A stretch of 64,000 bases of DNA, from NCBI RefSeq assembly GCF_006716765.1, contig NZ_VFPO01000001.1, positions 3,472,001 through 3,536,000 on the forward strand, in the 5' to 3' direction. Source of the stretch: Actinomadura hallensis. Lineage in GTDB: Bacteria; Actinomycetota; Actinomycetes; Streptosporangiales; Streptosporangiaceae. Numbering within the stretch: position 1 is the first letter of the stretch; every line of letters starts with the position of its first letter. The notes under the pieces were generated by a model. The model made no database searches. It saw only the letters and a list, made by a program, of their open reading frames with translations, and was not told the origin of the DNA. The position numbers and the translations under genes are program-made. This document shows positions 37,400 through 47,483 of this stretch, piece after piece.

Positions 37400-37565
37400 G
37401 CAGGGCGCGCCCCTGCGGCGGCGCGCTCGTCCGGCCGGACCGCGGCGGGCCCGGCGACCCGCCGAGTGGCAGGCGGATGTGGCAGCGTGGAAGGATCTAA
37501 CGCGACATTCTTCGAGTACCGACGAACCAGCACGGACGTCCAGCACGGAACGGAGAGGAGCCGCC

Positions 37566-38402
37566 GTGATCGGCCGGAGCGAGGACCAGGGGATTCCGCC
37601 CGAGTTCTTCGAGGCGGGGTCCGCGTCGTTCGTGGACCTCCTGCGCCTCCACTCCCCCGACCTGCTGCCGGTGAACCGGGTGCCGGAGGGGGACGCCCCC
37701 GACCTGCCGCACGGCACCACGGTCCTCGCGCTGACGTTCCCCGGCGGCGTCATGATGGCCGGCGACAGGCGGGCCACCCAGGGCAACCGCATCGCCTACC
37801 GCGACCTGGAGAAGGTGCAGCGCGGCGACGAGTACTCCGCCGTCGCGTTCGCCGGGACGGTCGGGCTCGCGATGGAGATGGTCCGGCTGTTCCAGGTGGA
37901 GCTGGAGCACTACGAGAAGATGGAGATGGCCCCGCTGTCGCTGCCGGGCAAGGCCCGCCGCCTCGGCGCCGTCGTCCAGGCCAACCTCGCCCACGCCCTG
38001 CAGGGCCTCGCCGTCGTCCCGCTGTTCGCCGGGTACGACCCCGGCACCGGCGAGGGCCACATCTACACCTACGACATCACCGGGTCCCCGCAGGAGGCGC
38101 GCCACTACCACGCCGACGGGTCGGGCTCCCCCTTCGCGATGGGCGCGCTGAAGAAGCTCTACCGCCCCGACCTCTCCCTGGAGGACGCCGCGACGGTCTG
38201 CGTCCACGCGCTGTACGACGCGGCGGACGACGACACCGCCACCGGCGGGCCCGACCCGTCCCGGCGCATCTACCCGACGATCGCGGTGGTCACCGACGAC
38301 GGCTACCGCCGCCTGCCCGAGGACGAGGTGTCGGCGATCGTCGGCGAGGTGATGCGGAGCCGGATGGACAGCCCCGGCGGACCGGTCGCGCCCCTGCGCT
38401 AG
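37566..38402 (+). CDS. proteasome beta subunit PrcB-type, orphan
   Basis: A 278-aa beta-type 20S proteasome subunit. A propeptide of about 50 residues (with SFVDLLRLHSPDLLP, as in PrcB) ends at HGTT, giving Thr1 of the mature enzyme; Asp17 (GDRRAT) and Lys33 (LEKV) are in place, and AGTVGLAMEMVRLFQVELEH follows as in PrcB. The neighbours are a DMT transporter and PolX; no prcA, pup, dop or mpa lies in the window. It is therefore either a second PrcB-type subunit or a displaced gene. GTG 37566 follows AGAGGAG. Confidence 0.88.
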   Translation: MIGRSEDQGIPPEFFEAGSASFVDLLRLHSPDLLPVNRVPEGDAPDLPHGTTVLALTFPGGVMMAGDRRATQGNRIAYRDLEKVQRGDEYSAVAFAGTVGLAMEMVRLFQVELEHYEKMEMAPLSLPGKARRLGAVVQANLAHALQGLAVVPLFAGYDPGTGEGHIYTYDITGSPQEARHYHADGSGSPFAMGALKKLYRPDLSLEDAATVCVHALYDAADDDTATGGPDPSRRIYPTIAVVTDDGYRRLPEDEVSAIVGEVMRSRMDSPGGPVAPLR

Positions 38403-38516
38403 ACGCCGCCGGGCTGCCCCCCCGGCCGCCCGCTCCCGGCCGGGGCGGTCCTCCGGACTGGCCGGCGGACGCGCGGGTCCGCGGGAACGTCGGGGGCGGC
38501 TCCTAGACTCGGTGGC

Positions 38517-40235
38517 ATGGCACGGGCGAACGAGGAGGCCGCCGAGCTCCTGCGGGAACTGGCCGACCTCCTCTCGATCACCGGGGGCGACGCCTTCAAG
38601 ATCCGGGCGTACGAGAAGGCCGCCCGGGCCGTCGCCGGGCATCCCGACGACATCTCCGGCCTCGACCTGGCCGGGCTGCGCGCGATCCCCGCGGTGGGCG
38701 ACGCGATCGCCAGGAAGATCCTCGACTACACCCGGACCGGAACCATCCGGCAGGTCGAGGAGCTGCGCGCCCGGATCCCCGCCGGGGTCAGGGCGCTGAC
38801 GGCGATCCCGACGCTCGGCCCGAAGAAGGCCCTCGTCCTGTACGAGGAGCTGGGCGTGTCGTCGGTGGACGAGCTCGAGGCCGCGATCCGCGCGGGGCGG
38901 CTGCGCGGGCTGAAGGGCTTCGGGCCGAAGACGGAGGAGAACATCCTCCGCGGCATCGAGCTGATGCGCGGCTCCCGCGAGCGGGTGCTGCTCGACGCCG
39001 CCGCGGGCGTGGCCGACGAGGTCGTCGAGGTGCTGTCCGCGCTGCCGCAGGTGGAGCGCTGCGCGCACGCGGGGTCCCTGCGGCGGATGCGGGAGACGGT
39101 CGGCGACGTGGACGTCCTGGCGGCGTCCCGCGACCCGCGGCCGGTCATGGAGGCGTTCACCGCGCTGCCCCTCGCCGCCGAGGTCGTCGCGAGCGGCGAG
39201 AAGAAGACCTCGGTGCGCACGGCCAAGGGCCTCCAGGTCGACCTGCGCGTCGTCCCGCCCGAGTCCTGGGGCGCTGCCCTGCAGTACTTCACCGGATCGC
39301 AGGCGCACAACATCCGCACCCGGGAGATCGCCGTCAAGGCGGGCCTCAGGCTGTCGGAGTACGGGCTGTTCGACGCCGAGTCCGACGAGCTGATCGTGTC
39401 CGAGACGGAGGAGGAGGTCTACGAGCGGCTCGGCCTGCCGTGGATCCATCCGGCGCTGCGCGAGGACACCGGCGAGATCGAGGCCGCCCTGAAGGGCGAG
39501 CTGCCGCGGCTGGTCACCGAGGACGACCTGCGCGGCGACCTGCACAGCCACACCGACCTCACCGACGGCGTCGCGTCCCTGGAGGACATGGTCGCCGCCG
39601 CGCACGCCCGCGGCCTGGAGTACTACGCGATCACCGACCACGCGCCGAACCTGGTCATGCAGCGCATGACGGACGAGAAGATGCTCGCCCAGCGCGCCCG
39701 CGTCGCCGAGCTGCAGGCCCGCTACCCGGACCTCGCGCTCCTCCACGGCACCGAGCTGAACATCGACCCGGACGGCGGGGTCGACTGGGACGCCGATTTC
39801 CTGTCCGGCTTCGACGTGTGCGTGGCCTCGATCCACTCGCACTTCAACCTGGACCGGGACGCGATGACCCGACGCCTCGTCCGCGCCTGCGAGAACCCCC
39901 GCGTCCACGTGATCGGGCACCCGACCGCCCGGAGCATCGGCCGCCGCCCGCCCGTCGACGCCGACTGGGACGAGGTGTTCCGCTGCGCCGCCCGCACCGG
40001 CACCGCCCTGGAGGTCGACTCGTTCCCCGACCGCCTGGACCTGCCCGCCGACCTGATCCGCCGCGCCAGGCGGTTCGGGGTGAAGTTCGCCGTGGACACC
40101 GACGCCCACTCCGTCGGCCACCACCGCAACATCCGCTACGGCGTCGGCACCGCCCAGCGCGGCTGGCTCACCCCCGACGACGTCATCAACACCTGGCCGC
40201 TGGACCGCCTCCGCGCCTTCCTGCGGAAGTCCTGA
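38517..40235 (+). CDS. polX: family X DNA polymerase/3'-5' exonuclease PolX
   Basis: A 572-aa repair enzyme. Order: helix-hairpin-helix lyase-like domain (about 1-90) with GDAFKIRAYEKAARA; fingers and palm (about 95-310) with GDVDVLAAS supplying two catalytic aspartates; and a C-terminal PHP nuclease domain (about 335-572) with metal ligands DLHSHTDLTDG, YYAITDHAPN, SIHSHFNL and VDTDAHS. Length is normal. The stop codon is the first bases of a four-unit 18-bp tandem array. Confidence 0.94.
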   Translation: MARANEEAAELLRELADLLSITGGDAFKIRAYEKAARAVAGHPDDISGLDLAGLRAIPAVGDAIARKILDYTRTGTIRQVEELRARIPAGVRALTAIPTLGPKKALVLYEELGVSSVDELEAAIRAGRLRGLKGFGPKTEENILRGIELMRGSRERVLLDAAAGVADEVVEVLSALPQVERCAHAGSLRRMRETVGDVDVLAASRDPRPVMEAFTALPLAAEVVASGEKKTSVRTAKGLQVDLRVVPPESWGAALQYFTGSQAHNIRTREIAVKAGLRLSEYGLFDAESDELIVSETEEEVYERLGLPWIHPALREDTGEIEAALKGELPRLVTEDDLRGDLHSHTDLTDGVASLEDMVAAAHARGLEYYAITDHAPNLVMQRMTDEKMLAQRARVAELQARYPDLALLHGTELNIDPDGGVDWDADFLSGFDVCVASIHSHFNLDRDAMTRRLVRACENPRVHVIGHPTARSIGRRPPVDADWDEVFRCAARTGTALEVDSFPDRLDLPADLIRRARRFGVKFAVDTDAHSVGHHRNIRYGVGTAQRGWLTPDDVINTWPLDRLRAFLRKS

Positions 40236-40304
40236 CCCGGCGGGCGGATCTGACCCGGCGGCCGGATTTGACGCGGCGGGCGGATCTGACGCGGCGGGCG
40301 GGCG
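40233..40304. repeat. four 18-bp tandem repeats starting at the polX stop
   Basis: Units begin at 40233, 40251, 40269 and 40287 with consensus TGACCCGGCGGGCGGATC (C/G and other single changes). Because 18 is six codons, every unit places a TGA in the polX frame. Confidence 0.9.
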
Positions 40305-40309
40305 GCCGG

Positions 40310-41389
40310 TCAGGCGGGCTGGGGGTTCCCGGCGGGCGACGGCCCGGAACCGGTCCGCGCCCCCCGCCGCCCGGACGCCTCCGGCTCGTCGGACGGCGCG
40401 GGCAGCTCGGACGGCTCGGGCGGAGCGGTCACCGCCGCGACGGGGACGCCGCCGCGGTCGCGGAGGGCGAAGAACAGCCGGAACGCCGCGATCCACATCA
40501 GCACCGACCCGAGCATGTGCAGCAGGACCAGGCCCTCGGGGACGCCGAGGAAGTACTGGAGGTAGCCGACGGCGCCCTGGAGCACGATGAGGGCCGCAAG
40601 CTCGTGGCCGCGGCGGCGGGCCGCCGCGGGCGCGCCCGTCTGGTGCAGGGCGATGAGGACGGCCACCGTCAGCCCCGCGGTGACCCAGGCCAGGACGCTG
40701 TGCACGCGGGCGACCTCGGTGATGTCGAAGCCGTACCGGCGGGAGTCGGCGTCGCCCGCGTGGGGGCCGGTCCCGGTGACGACGGTCCCCGCGATGAGCA
40801 CGGCGGCGCAGGACGCCAGCAGCGCGGCGGTGAGGCCCCGCGTCCACGGGCCGGCGAGCCGCAGGGCCGGCGCGTCGCCCTCCCCTGCGCGGACCCACAG
40901 GGCCACGCAGAACACCAGCAGGGCGGGCGAGACGAGGAAGTGCAGCGAGACCGCGGCCGGGTGCAGCTTGGTCAGCACCACGATCCCCCCGATGATCGCC
41001 TGCGCGACGACGCTCATCGGCTGCGCCAGCGCCCACCACACCAGCTCCTTGCGGCGGGGGCGCAGCCGCAGCGCCGCGATGAACACCAGCAGCCCCGCCG
41101 TCAGCACCACGAACGTGACGAGCCGGTTGCCGAACTCGATCGACATGTTCAGCAGGGGGTGGTCGGGGTCGTGCGTGGGGACGAGGCTGTCGCCGGAGCA
41201 CCGGGGCCAGTCGGGGCAGCCGAGCCCGGACTGGGTGACGCGGACGGCTCCGCCGCTCACGACGATCAGCACGTTGCCGATGACGCCGAAGAGGGCGAGC
41301 AGCCGCAGGGACCCGGGGGTCGGGCGCCACACGGCGTTCCACATCCGGGACGGGAGGTCGGACGACGGTCGCTCAGCCACGGCACCCAT
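40310..41389 (-). CDS. ctaA: heme A synthase (COX15/CtaA)
   Basis: A 359-aa membrane protein with about eight helices that converts heme O to heme A for cytochrome aa3 oxidase. The first loop GGAVRVTQSGLGCPDWPRC (about 45-63) carries the cysteine pair and acidic/arginine residues of the family; conserved histidines lie in helices after VSLHFLVSP and VHSVLAWVTAG. The C-terminal 45 residues are a Pro/Glu-rich cytoplasmic tail. It probably belongs with ctaB, from which it is separated by a PrsW gene. Confidence 0.9.
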   Translation of the reverse strand: MGAVAERPSSDLPSRMWNAVWRPTPGSLRLLALFGVIGNVLIVVSGGAVRVTQSGLGCPDWPRCSGDSLVPTHDPDHPLLNMSIEFGNRLVTFVVLTAGLLVFIAALRLRPRRKELVWWALAQPMSVVAQAIIGGIVVLTKLHPAAVSLHFLVSPALLVFCVALWVRAGEGDAPALRLAGPWTRGLTAALLASCAAVLIAGTVVTGTGPHAGDADSRRYGFDITEVARVHSVLAWVTAGLTVAVLIALHQTGAPAAARRRGHELAALIVLQGAVGYLQYFLGVPEGLVLLHMLGSVLMWIAAFRLFFALRDRGGVPVAAVTAPPEPSELPAPSDEPEASGRRGARTGSGPSPAGNPQPA

Positions 41390-41428
41390 CGTATGGGCGG
41401 GTCCCGGCGGCCGTGATCCGGCCCCCGG

Positions 41429-42655
41429 TCACCGTCCGTAGGGGCCGGGAGGGCTCGGGGGGAGGAAGCCCGAGCCGCCTTGCCCGGCGGCCCAGGGCGG
41501 GCCGGAGGGCCGGGTCCTCCTGGGGTGGGCCTGGGTGCGCAGGAACGCCTGCCGCGCCAGCGCCATCAGGCCGAGCAGCGCGTCGCGGCGGGCGACGAAC
41601 CAGCGGGGGTCGGCGACGCCGCGGTCGGCGCGCTTGTGGAGCAGCGCCAGCTCCGTCGCGGCGAGCTGGTAGTCCGCCATGGCGCGCCCGGCGGCGGGGC
41701 CGCCGACGACGCGGGCCCAGCGGCGGGCGGCGCGGCGGGCGTGCAGCGAGCCCAGCATCCGGATGTCCTGCGGCGTCACCAGGCCGGTCTCCGCGTACGC
41801 CGGCAGGTAGGTCTCGATGCGCCGGACGGTGCCGCGGCGCTCGACGAAGACGATGACGACGAGGGCGACCAGGATGCAGAAGTCCAGCACGTACACGACG
41901 GCGAGGCCGCCGAGGCCCTGGCTGGCGGCGCCGTTCCACAGCCCGTGCAGGATCATCGCGCCGAGCAGCCCGGCGAGCGGCGCGGCGACCTGTCCCCGCC
42001 GGTGGGTGGCGGCGTAGGCGACGCCGAGCCCGGTCATGGAGGTGAACAGGGGGTGGCTGAGCGGCATGATGAGGCCGCGCAGGATGAACACCGCCCCGAG
42101 CTGCTCGGTGCCGCCCTCCTCGAACGCCCGCATGTAGTAGGTGATGTTCTCCATCATCGCGAAGCCGAGCCCGACCATGGCGGCGTAGACGATCCCGTCG
42201 GCGAACCCGTCGATCTCGTTGCGGCGGACCCAGAGCATCACGAACAGCGCGGCGCCCTTGAGCGTCTCCTCGATGACGGGGGCGCCGAAGGTGGCGCTGA
42301 CGAAGTGGCCCTCGCTCTCGCCGAAGATCGGCACGGTCACGTACAGGAGCCCGGCGGTGTTGAGGACGAGGGCGCCGAGCACGGCGACGCCCGCGCCCCA
42401 CATGAACGAGAACGCCAGGGCGCGGGGCGGCTCGGGCTCCAGCCGGTCCAGGGCGAGCGCGAGCGCGATCAGCACCGGGATCGGGACGATGGCGAGCAGG
42501 GCGCCCACCCAGAAGCCCGGCCCGCCGTACAGCGCGGTGACGCCGAGAGCGATCGCGGCGCACACCCCCGACACGGTCATGCCGGCGATGAGGGCGACCG
42601 GCGGCCGTCCCGGGATCCGCCCTTCGAGCACCGCCTTGGGGTCCACACGCGCCAT
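41429..42655 (-). CDS. PrsW-family intramembrane metalloprotease
   Basis: A 408-aa membrane protein with about eight helices. PrsW motifs are seen: EETLKG (EExxK, about 128-133), FADGIVYAAMVGLGFAMMEN with the following Glu, and two histidines in LSHPLFTSMTGLG and ILHGLWN, the predicted metal ligands. In Bacillus, PrsW cleaves an anti-sigma factor; no such partner is adjacent. An about 100-residue cytoplasmic tail is unusual. No ribosome site precedes ATG 42655; TACGCT seven bases upstream may be a -10 for a leaderless mRNA. Confidence 0.88.
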   Translation of the reverse strand: MARVDPKAVLEGRIPGRPPVALIAGMTVSGVCAAIALGVTALYGGPGFWVGALLAIVPIPVLIALALALDRLEPEPPRALAFSFMWGAGVAVLGALVLNTAGLLYVTVPIFGESEGHFVSATFGAPVIEETLKGAALFVMLWVRRNEIDGFADGIVYAAMVGLGFAMMENITYYMRAFEEGGTEQLGAVFILRGLIMPLSHPLFTSMTGLGVAYAATHRRGQVAAPLAGLLGAMILHGLWNGAASQGLGGLAVVYVLDFCILVALVVIVFVERRGTVRRIETYLPAYAETGLVTPQDIRMLGSLHARRAARRWARVVGGPAAGRAMADYQLAATELALLHKRADRGVADPRWFVARRDALLGLMALARQAFLRTQAHPRRTRPSGPPWAAGQGGSGFLPPSPPGPYGR

Positions 42656-42715
42656 GACGCGAAGCGTAACGGCAGGTAGCGGGAATGGCTAAGCCCACCG
42701 GGTCACGGCTCGACG

Positions 42716-43660
42716 TCAGAACAGCAGCGGGTCGACGGCCACCGCGGTGAAGAGCAGCGCGAGGTAGACGTTCGACAGGTGGAAGAACCGCATCGGCCGG
42801 AGGTGGACGCCGGTCACCCCGGCGCGGACGGCCCTGAGCAGCCGGTGCCCCTCGGCGAGGAAGACCGCGCCGAGGACGACGGCCACGGCGCCGTAGACGG
42901 GTCCCATGCCCGCGACGGGCCACAGCACCAGCGAGCAGGCCACCGTGGCGTAGGTGTAGACGAGGCTCTCGGTGACGACGCGCCGCTCCCCCGCGACGAC
43001 CGGCAGCATCGGGACCTTGGCGACCGCGTAGTCCTCGCGGTAGCGCATCGCCAGCGTCCAGGTGTGCGGCGGCGTCCACAGGAACACGACCCCGAACAGG
43101 ATCAGCGGGGCCCAGGCGACGCCGCCGGTGATCGCCGCCCACCCGATGAGGACCGGCATGCACCCGGCGATGCCGCCCCACACCACGTTCTGCGGCGTGC
43201 GCCGCTTGAGCAGCAGCGAGTACACGAAGACGTAGAACAGGATGGCGAACAGCGACCCGGCCGCGGCGACCGGGTTGACGGCCAGCAGGAACCCGGCCGT
43301 GGACAGCACGGCCAGCGTGATCCCGAAGATCAGCGCGCGGGCCGGGGTGACCTGGTGGCGGGCCAGCGGGCGGCGCCGGGTGCGGCGCATCTTGGCGTCG
43401 ATGTCGCGGTCGATGTAGCAGTTGATCGCGTTGGCGGCCCCGGCCGACATGGTGCCGAAGGCGAGCGTCAGCAGCACCGTCGACAGCGGGGGCACGCCCT
43501 CCGCGGCGAGGAACATCACCGGGATGGTGGTGATCAGGAGCAGCTCGATGACGCGCGGTTTGGTCAGCGCCACATAGGCCCGCACGCTCGCACCGATCGA
43601 CCTGGGAGCGTCCTGCACGGCAGGCGCCGGCATCAGCGCGGCGGGCGGCTCCCCCGGCAT
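42716..43660 (-). CDS. ctaB: protoheme IX farnesyltransferase (heme O synthase)
   Basis: A UbiA-type prenyltransferase of about 314 residues that adds farnesyl to heme b. The prenyl-diphosphate site is [18 protein letters not shown], preceded by the start-of-domain [14 protein letters not shown]. About nine membrane helices follow. The start is uncertain: ATG 43660 is used, but GTG 43720 and TTG 43738 remain open. It is divergent from tkt, an order common in actinobacteria. Confidence 0.92.
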   Translation of the reverse strand: MPGEPPAALMPAPAVQDAPRSIGASVRAYVALTKPRVIELLLITTIPVMFLAAEGVPPLSTVLLTLAFGTMSAGAANAINCYIDRDIDAKMRRTRRRPLARHQVTPARALIFGITLAVLSTAGFLLAVNPVAAAGSLFAILFYVFVYSLLLKRRTPQNVVWGGIAGCMPVLIGWAAITGGVAWAPLILFGVVFLWTPPHTWTLAMRYREDYAVAKVPMLPVVAGERRVVTESLVYTYATVACSLVLWPVAGMGPVYGAVAVVLGAVFLAEGHRLLRAVRAGVTGVHLRPMRFFHLSNVYLALLFTAVAVDPLLF

Positions 43661-43738
43661 CTCGTCGCCGAGCCCGTCGAGACCGATCTCGACCCCGCGC
43701 TTGTTACTGAGCACCGTCACAATCGGGTCCACGTCCAA

Positions 43739-44217
43739 CTAGGGATGAGAAATCGCGTACCACCTCGGCGGCGCCCCCGCGATCCGGGCCGGCCTCGGCT
43801 GGGTGCAACTTCGGCTTGGGTCATGCTGGCGCGGTCCTGTCGTCAACCGCGCAATCACTGTAGTCCGCCCCCTCCGGGGTGCGTGCACCGGGTCGCCCGG
43901 ATCACCCCCCGGATCACCCGCGCGGGGGGTTAGCGCGCGGGGCCTTCGGGCAAGGGTGCAGGAGCGGCGCGGCCCGGTCCCCGGCGGGCGGCGCCCCCTG
44001 TGGTCCCGGCGATGCGCGCCCGTCTGGACGGGCCTCCCGCGCGATAGGCTCGCCTCGGGCGCGGCACATCTTCGCCGGCCGCGGGACGCGGCCGCCGCAC
44101 GGGCCAGCGGGAAGAACGATCGCGCGTCGCGGGCACGGTCCGCGAGCGTGCCGCGCGCCCGGCGGGCGGCACAACAGAGTTGTTCAGTACACCGGTTCGA
44201 GAGGAGCCTGGCGTTCC
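43739..44217. promoter_or_regulatory. divergent intergenic region ctaB - tkt
   Basis: About 480 bp without a supported gene. A perfect small palindrome ACAAC-AGA-GTTGT (44171-44183) lies 35 bp before the tkt start, followed by TTCAGTACACC, and the tkt ribosome site GAGAGGAG is near 44200. On the minus strand TTGACG near 43836-43856 could be a -35 for ctaB, with only a weak -10. The rest holds open frames without family resemblance. Confidence 0.4.
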
Positions 44218-46344
44218 GTGAGCAGGGACAACAGCACGTTTGAATGGTCCGACCAGGACCGGCGGGCGGTGGACGTGATCCGCGCCCTCGCCATGGACGC
44301 GGTCGAGGAAGCGGGCTCCGGTCACCCCGGGACGGCGATGAGCCTCGCGCCCGCCGCCTACCTTCTCTTCCAGCGATTCCTCCGGCACGACCCGACCGAC
44401 CCGAACTGGGCCGGCAGGGACAGGTTCGTGCTCTCCTGCGGGCACTCCAGCCTTACCCTCTACATCCAGCTCTACCTGTCGGGCTACCCGATGACGCTGG
44501 AGGACCTGAAGGCGCTGCGCAAGTGGGGCAGCCTCACCCCCGGCCACCCCGAGTACGGGCACACCGCGGGCGTGGAGACGACCACGGGGCCGCTCGGGCA
44601 GGGCCTCGCGAACGCCGTCGGCATGGCCATGGCCGCGCGCCGCGAGCGCGGGCTGTTCGACCCCGACGCGCCGCAGGGCGAGTCCCCCTTCGACCACACC
44701 ATCTGGGTGTTCGCGTCCGACGGCGACGTCCAGGAGGGCATCAGCCACGAGGCGAGCGCCCTCGCCGGGCACCAGAAGCTCGGCAACCTGATCGTGCTCT
44801 ACGACGACAACCGCATCTCGATCGAGGACGACACCGCGATCGCGATGTCGGAGGACGTCCAGGCCCGCTACGCCGCCTACGGCTGGGACGTGCACCGGGT
44901 CGACTGGACGGAGAACGGCGACTACGAGGAGAACGTGGGCGCGCTCGCCGAGGCGTTCGCGGCGGCGCAGGCCGACACGTCCCGCCCGTCGCTGATCTCA
45001 CTGCGGACGATCATCGGCTGGCCGGCGCCGAACAAGAAGAACACCGGGGCGATCCACGGCGCGGCGCTCGGCGCGGAGGAGGTCGCCGCGACCAAGCGGA
45101 TCCTCGGCCTGGACCCGGCGGAGACGTTCCACGTCCCCGACGACGTCCTCGCGCACGCGCGCAAGGTGGCCGACCGGGGCCGCGCCGAGCACGCCGAGTG
45201 GGACAAGGCGTTCGCCTCTTGGCGGGAGGCCAACCCCGAGCGGGCCGCCGAGTACGACCGGATCTCCGCCCGCGCGCTGCCGCCCGGCTGGGAGTCCGCG
45301 CTGCCCGAGTTCGAGGCCGGCACCGACGTCGCGACCCGCAAGGCGTCCGGCGACGTGCTCGCCGCGCTGGCGCCGGTGCTGCCGGAGCTGTGGGGCGGGT
45401 CGGCCGACCTCGCCGGCAGCAACAACACGACGATGAAGGGCGAGCCGTCCTTCATCCCCGAGGAGTTCCAGACCAAGGAGTTCCCCGGTCACCGCTACGG
45501 CCGCACGCTGCACTTCGGCGTGCGCGAGCACGCGATGGCCGCGATCTGCAACGGCATCGCGCTGCACGGCGGGACCCGCCCCTACAGCGGCACGTTCCTG
45601 GTGTTCAGCGACTACATGCGCCCGGCGGTGCGGCTGGCCGCGCTGATGCGGCTGCCGGTGACGTTCGTGTGGACGCACGACTCCATCGGCCTCGGCGAGG
45701 ACGGCCCCACGCACCAGCCGGTCGAGCACCTGTGGTCGCTGAGGGCCATCCCCGGACTGGACGTCGTCCGCCCGGCCGACGCCAACGAGACGGCCGTCGC
45801 GTGGCGGACCGTCCTGCAGCACACCGACCGCCCCGCCGGCATCGCGCTGACCCGGCAGAAGGTGCCGACGTTCGAGCGCGGCGGCGAGCTGGCGTCCGCG
45901 GAGGGCGCCGCCAGGGGCGGCTACGTGCTGGCCGACGCCGAGGGCGGGCGGCCCGAGGTGATCATCATCGCGACCGGGAGCGAGGTCGCGATCGCCCTGG
46001 AGGCCCGGACGGCGCTGCAGGCGGAGGGCACCCCGACCCGCGTTGTGTCGATGCCGTGCGTGGAGTGGTTCGAGGAGCAGCCCGACGCCTACCGGCAGGA
46101 GGTCCTGCCGCCGGGAGTGCGCGCCCGCGTGTCGGTGGAGGCCGGCGTCGCGCTCGGCTGGCGCGCCTACGTCGGCGACGCCGGCGAGTCGGTCAGCCTG
46201 GAGCACTTCGGCGCGTCGGCCGACTACAAGACGCTGTACCTGCAGTTCGGCATCACCGCCGAGCGCGTCGTCGCGGCCGCGAAGGCCAGCCTGATCAAGG
46301 CCGGCGTCCGGCAGGCCGGGCGCGGCGAGACCACCGGCAACTGA
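44218..46344 (+). CDS. tkt: transketolase
   Basis: A 708-aa thiamine-diphosphate enzyme moving two-carbon units in the non-oxidative pentose phosphate pathway. Motifs: [13 protein letters not shown] (about 35), TPP/Mg site [16 protein letters not shown] with NRIS, the phosphate-binding [10 protein letters not shown] and the C-terminal [15 protein letters not shown] 44218 is used; AGGAG lies eleven bases upstream. It leads the tkt-tal-pgi-like operon. Length is slightly above average because of a short N-terminal leader. Confidence 0.96.
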   Translation: MSRDNSTFEWSDQDRRAVDVIRALAMDAVEEAGSGHPGTAMSLAPAAYLLFQRFLRHDPTDPNWAGRDRFVLSCGHSSLTLYIQLYLSGYPMTLEDLKALRKWGSLTPGHPEYGHTAGVETTTGPLGQGLANAVGMAMAARRERGLFDPDAPQGESPFDHTIWVFASDGDVQEGISHEASALAGHQKLGNLIVLYDDNRISIEDDTAIAMSEDVQARYAAYGWDVHRVDWTENGDYEENVGALAEAFAAAQADTSRPSLISLRTIIGWPAPNKKNTGAIHGAALGAEEVAATKRILGLDPAETFHVPDDVLAHARKVADRGRAEHAEWDKAFASWREANPERAAEYDRISARALPPGWESALPEFEAGTDVATRKASGDVLAALAPVLPELWGGSADLAGSNNTTMKGEPSFIPEEFQTKEFPGHRYGRTLHFGVREHAMAAICNGIALHGGTRPYSGTFLVFSDYMRPAVRLAALMRLPVTFVWTHDSIGLGEDGPTHQPVEHLWSLRAIPGLDVVRPADANETAVAWRTVLQHTDRPAGIALTRQKVPTFERGGELASAEGAARGGYVLADAEGGRPEVIIIATGSEVAIALEARTALQAEGTPTRVVSMPCVEWFEEQPDAYRQEVLPPGVRARVSVEAGVALGWRAYVGDAGESVSLEHFGASADYKTLYLQFGITAERVVAAAKASLIKAGVRQAGRGETTGN

Positions 46345-46367
46345 CACCCCCGGACGAGGAGAAGACG

Positions 46368-47483
46368 ATGAGCGAGATATTGAAGCGGCTGTCGGACGAG
46401 GGCGTGTCGATCTGGCTGGACGACATCAGCCGTGACCGGCTGCGGACGGGCGGCCTCGCCGAGCTCGTCAAGGACAAGCACGTGGTGGGGGTCACGTCCA
46501 ACCCGACGATCTTCGCCAAGGCGCTGAGCAAGGGCACCGCCTACGACGACCAGGTCCGCGACCTCGCGGTGCGCGGGGTGGACGTCGAGGAGGCCGCCCG
46601 CGCGATCACCACCTACGACATCCGGTGGGGCTGCGACGTGCTGCGCCCGGTCTACGACCGGACGGACGGGATCGACGGCCGCGTGTCGATCGAGGTGGAC
46701 CCGCGGCTCGCCCGCGACACCCGCAGGACGGTCGCCGAGGCGCGGGCGCTGTGGTGGCTGGTGGACCGGCCGAACCTGTTCATCAAGATCCCCGCGACGG
46801 AGGAGGGCCTGCCGGCGATCACCGAGGCGCTCGCGGAGGGCATCAGCGTGAACGTGACGCTGATCTTCTCGCTGGAGCGCTACGGCAAGGTCATCGACGC
46901 GTTCTTCGCGGGGCTGGAGAAGGCGCGGGAGAACGGCCTCGACCTGACGAAGATCTCGTCGGTGGCGTCGTTCTTCGTCAGCCGCGTCGACACCGAGATC
47001 GACAAGCGCCTCGACAAGATCGGCTCCGACGAGGCGAAGGCGCTGCGCTCCAAGGCGGGCCTGGCCAACGCGCGGCTCGCGTACGCGCTGTACGAGGAGA
47101 AGTTCGCCACCGACCGCTGGAAGGCGCTGAAGGACGCCGGGGCCCGCCCCCAGCGTCCGCTGTGGGCGTCCACCGGCGTGAAGGACCCGAACCTCAGCGA
47201 CACGCTGTACGTCGACGAGCTGGTCGCGCCGGGCACGGTGAACACGATGCCGGAGGCGACGCTGTTGGCGGTGGCCGACCACGGCCGGATCCGCGGCGAC
47301 AGCGTCCGGGGCGCCTACGACGACGCCCGCGCCCACATGGCGGCGCTGAAGGACGTCGGCGTCGACTACGACGACGTCGTGAAGGTGCTGGAGGACGAGG
47401 GCGTCGAGAAGTTCGCGGTGTCGTGGAAGGAGCTGCTCGACTCGATCCGCGGCGAGTTGGAGTCCAAGAGGGCCGGCGCGTGA
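46368..47483 (+). CDS. tal: transaldolase
   Basis: A 371-aa transaldolase transferring dihydroxyacetone units. The Schiff-base lysine lies in [16 protein letters not shown] (about 140), preceded by [13 protein letters not shown] (about 42-54) and followed by [16 protein letters not shown] [14 protein letters not shown]. It is the long actinobacterial type. GACGAGGAG precedes ATG 46368, 23 bp after tkt, and its stop overlaps the next gene by GTGA. Confidence 0.96.
   Translation: MSEILKRLSDEGVSIWLDDISRDRLRTGGLAELVKDKHVVGVTSNPTIFAKALSKGTAYDDQVRDLAVRGVDVEEAARAITTYDIRWGCDVLRPVYDRTDGIDGRVSIEVDPRLARDTRRTVAEARALWWLVDRPNLFIKIPATEEGLPAITEALAEGISVNVTLIFSLERYGKVIDAFFAGLEKARENGLDLTKISSVASFFVSRVDTEIDKRLDKIGSDEAKALRSKAGLANARLAYALYEEKFATDRWKALKDAGARPQRPLWASTGVKDPNLSDTLYVDELVAPGTVNTMPEATLLAVADHGRIRGDSVRGAYDDARAHMAALKDVGVDYDDVVKVLEDEGVEKFAVSWKELLDSIRGELESKRAGA

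Noticed and set aside
37497..41342. A 1281-codon open frame on the minus strand
   Set aside because: It runs antisense through prcB, polX and ctaA, which have clear family motifs; long antisense frames are expected in very GC-rich DNA. Its composition (Arg/Gly/Ala/Pro) is not protein-like.
43739..44217. Extension of tkt upstream to an in-frame start at 43879
   Set aside because: The extra residues are low-complexity Arg/Gly-rich and cross the ribosome site at about 44200; GTG 44218 fits the family N-terminus.
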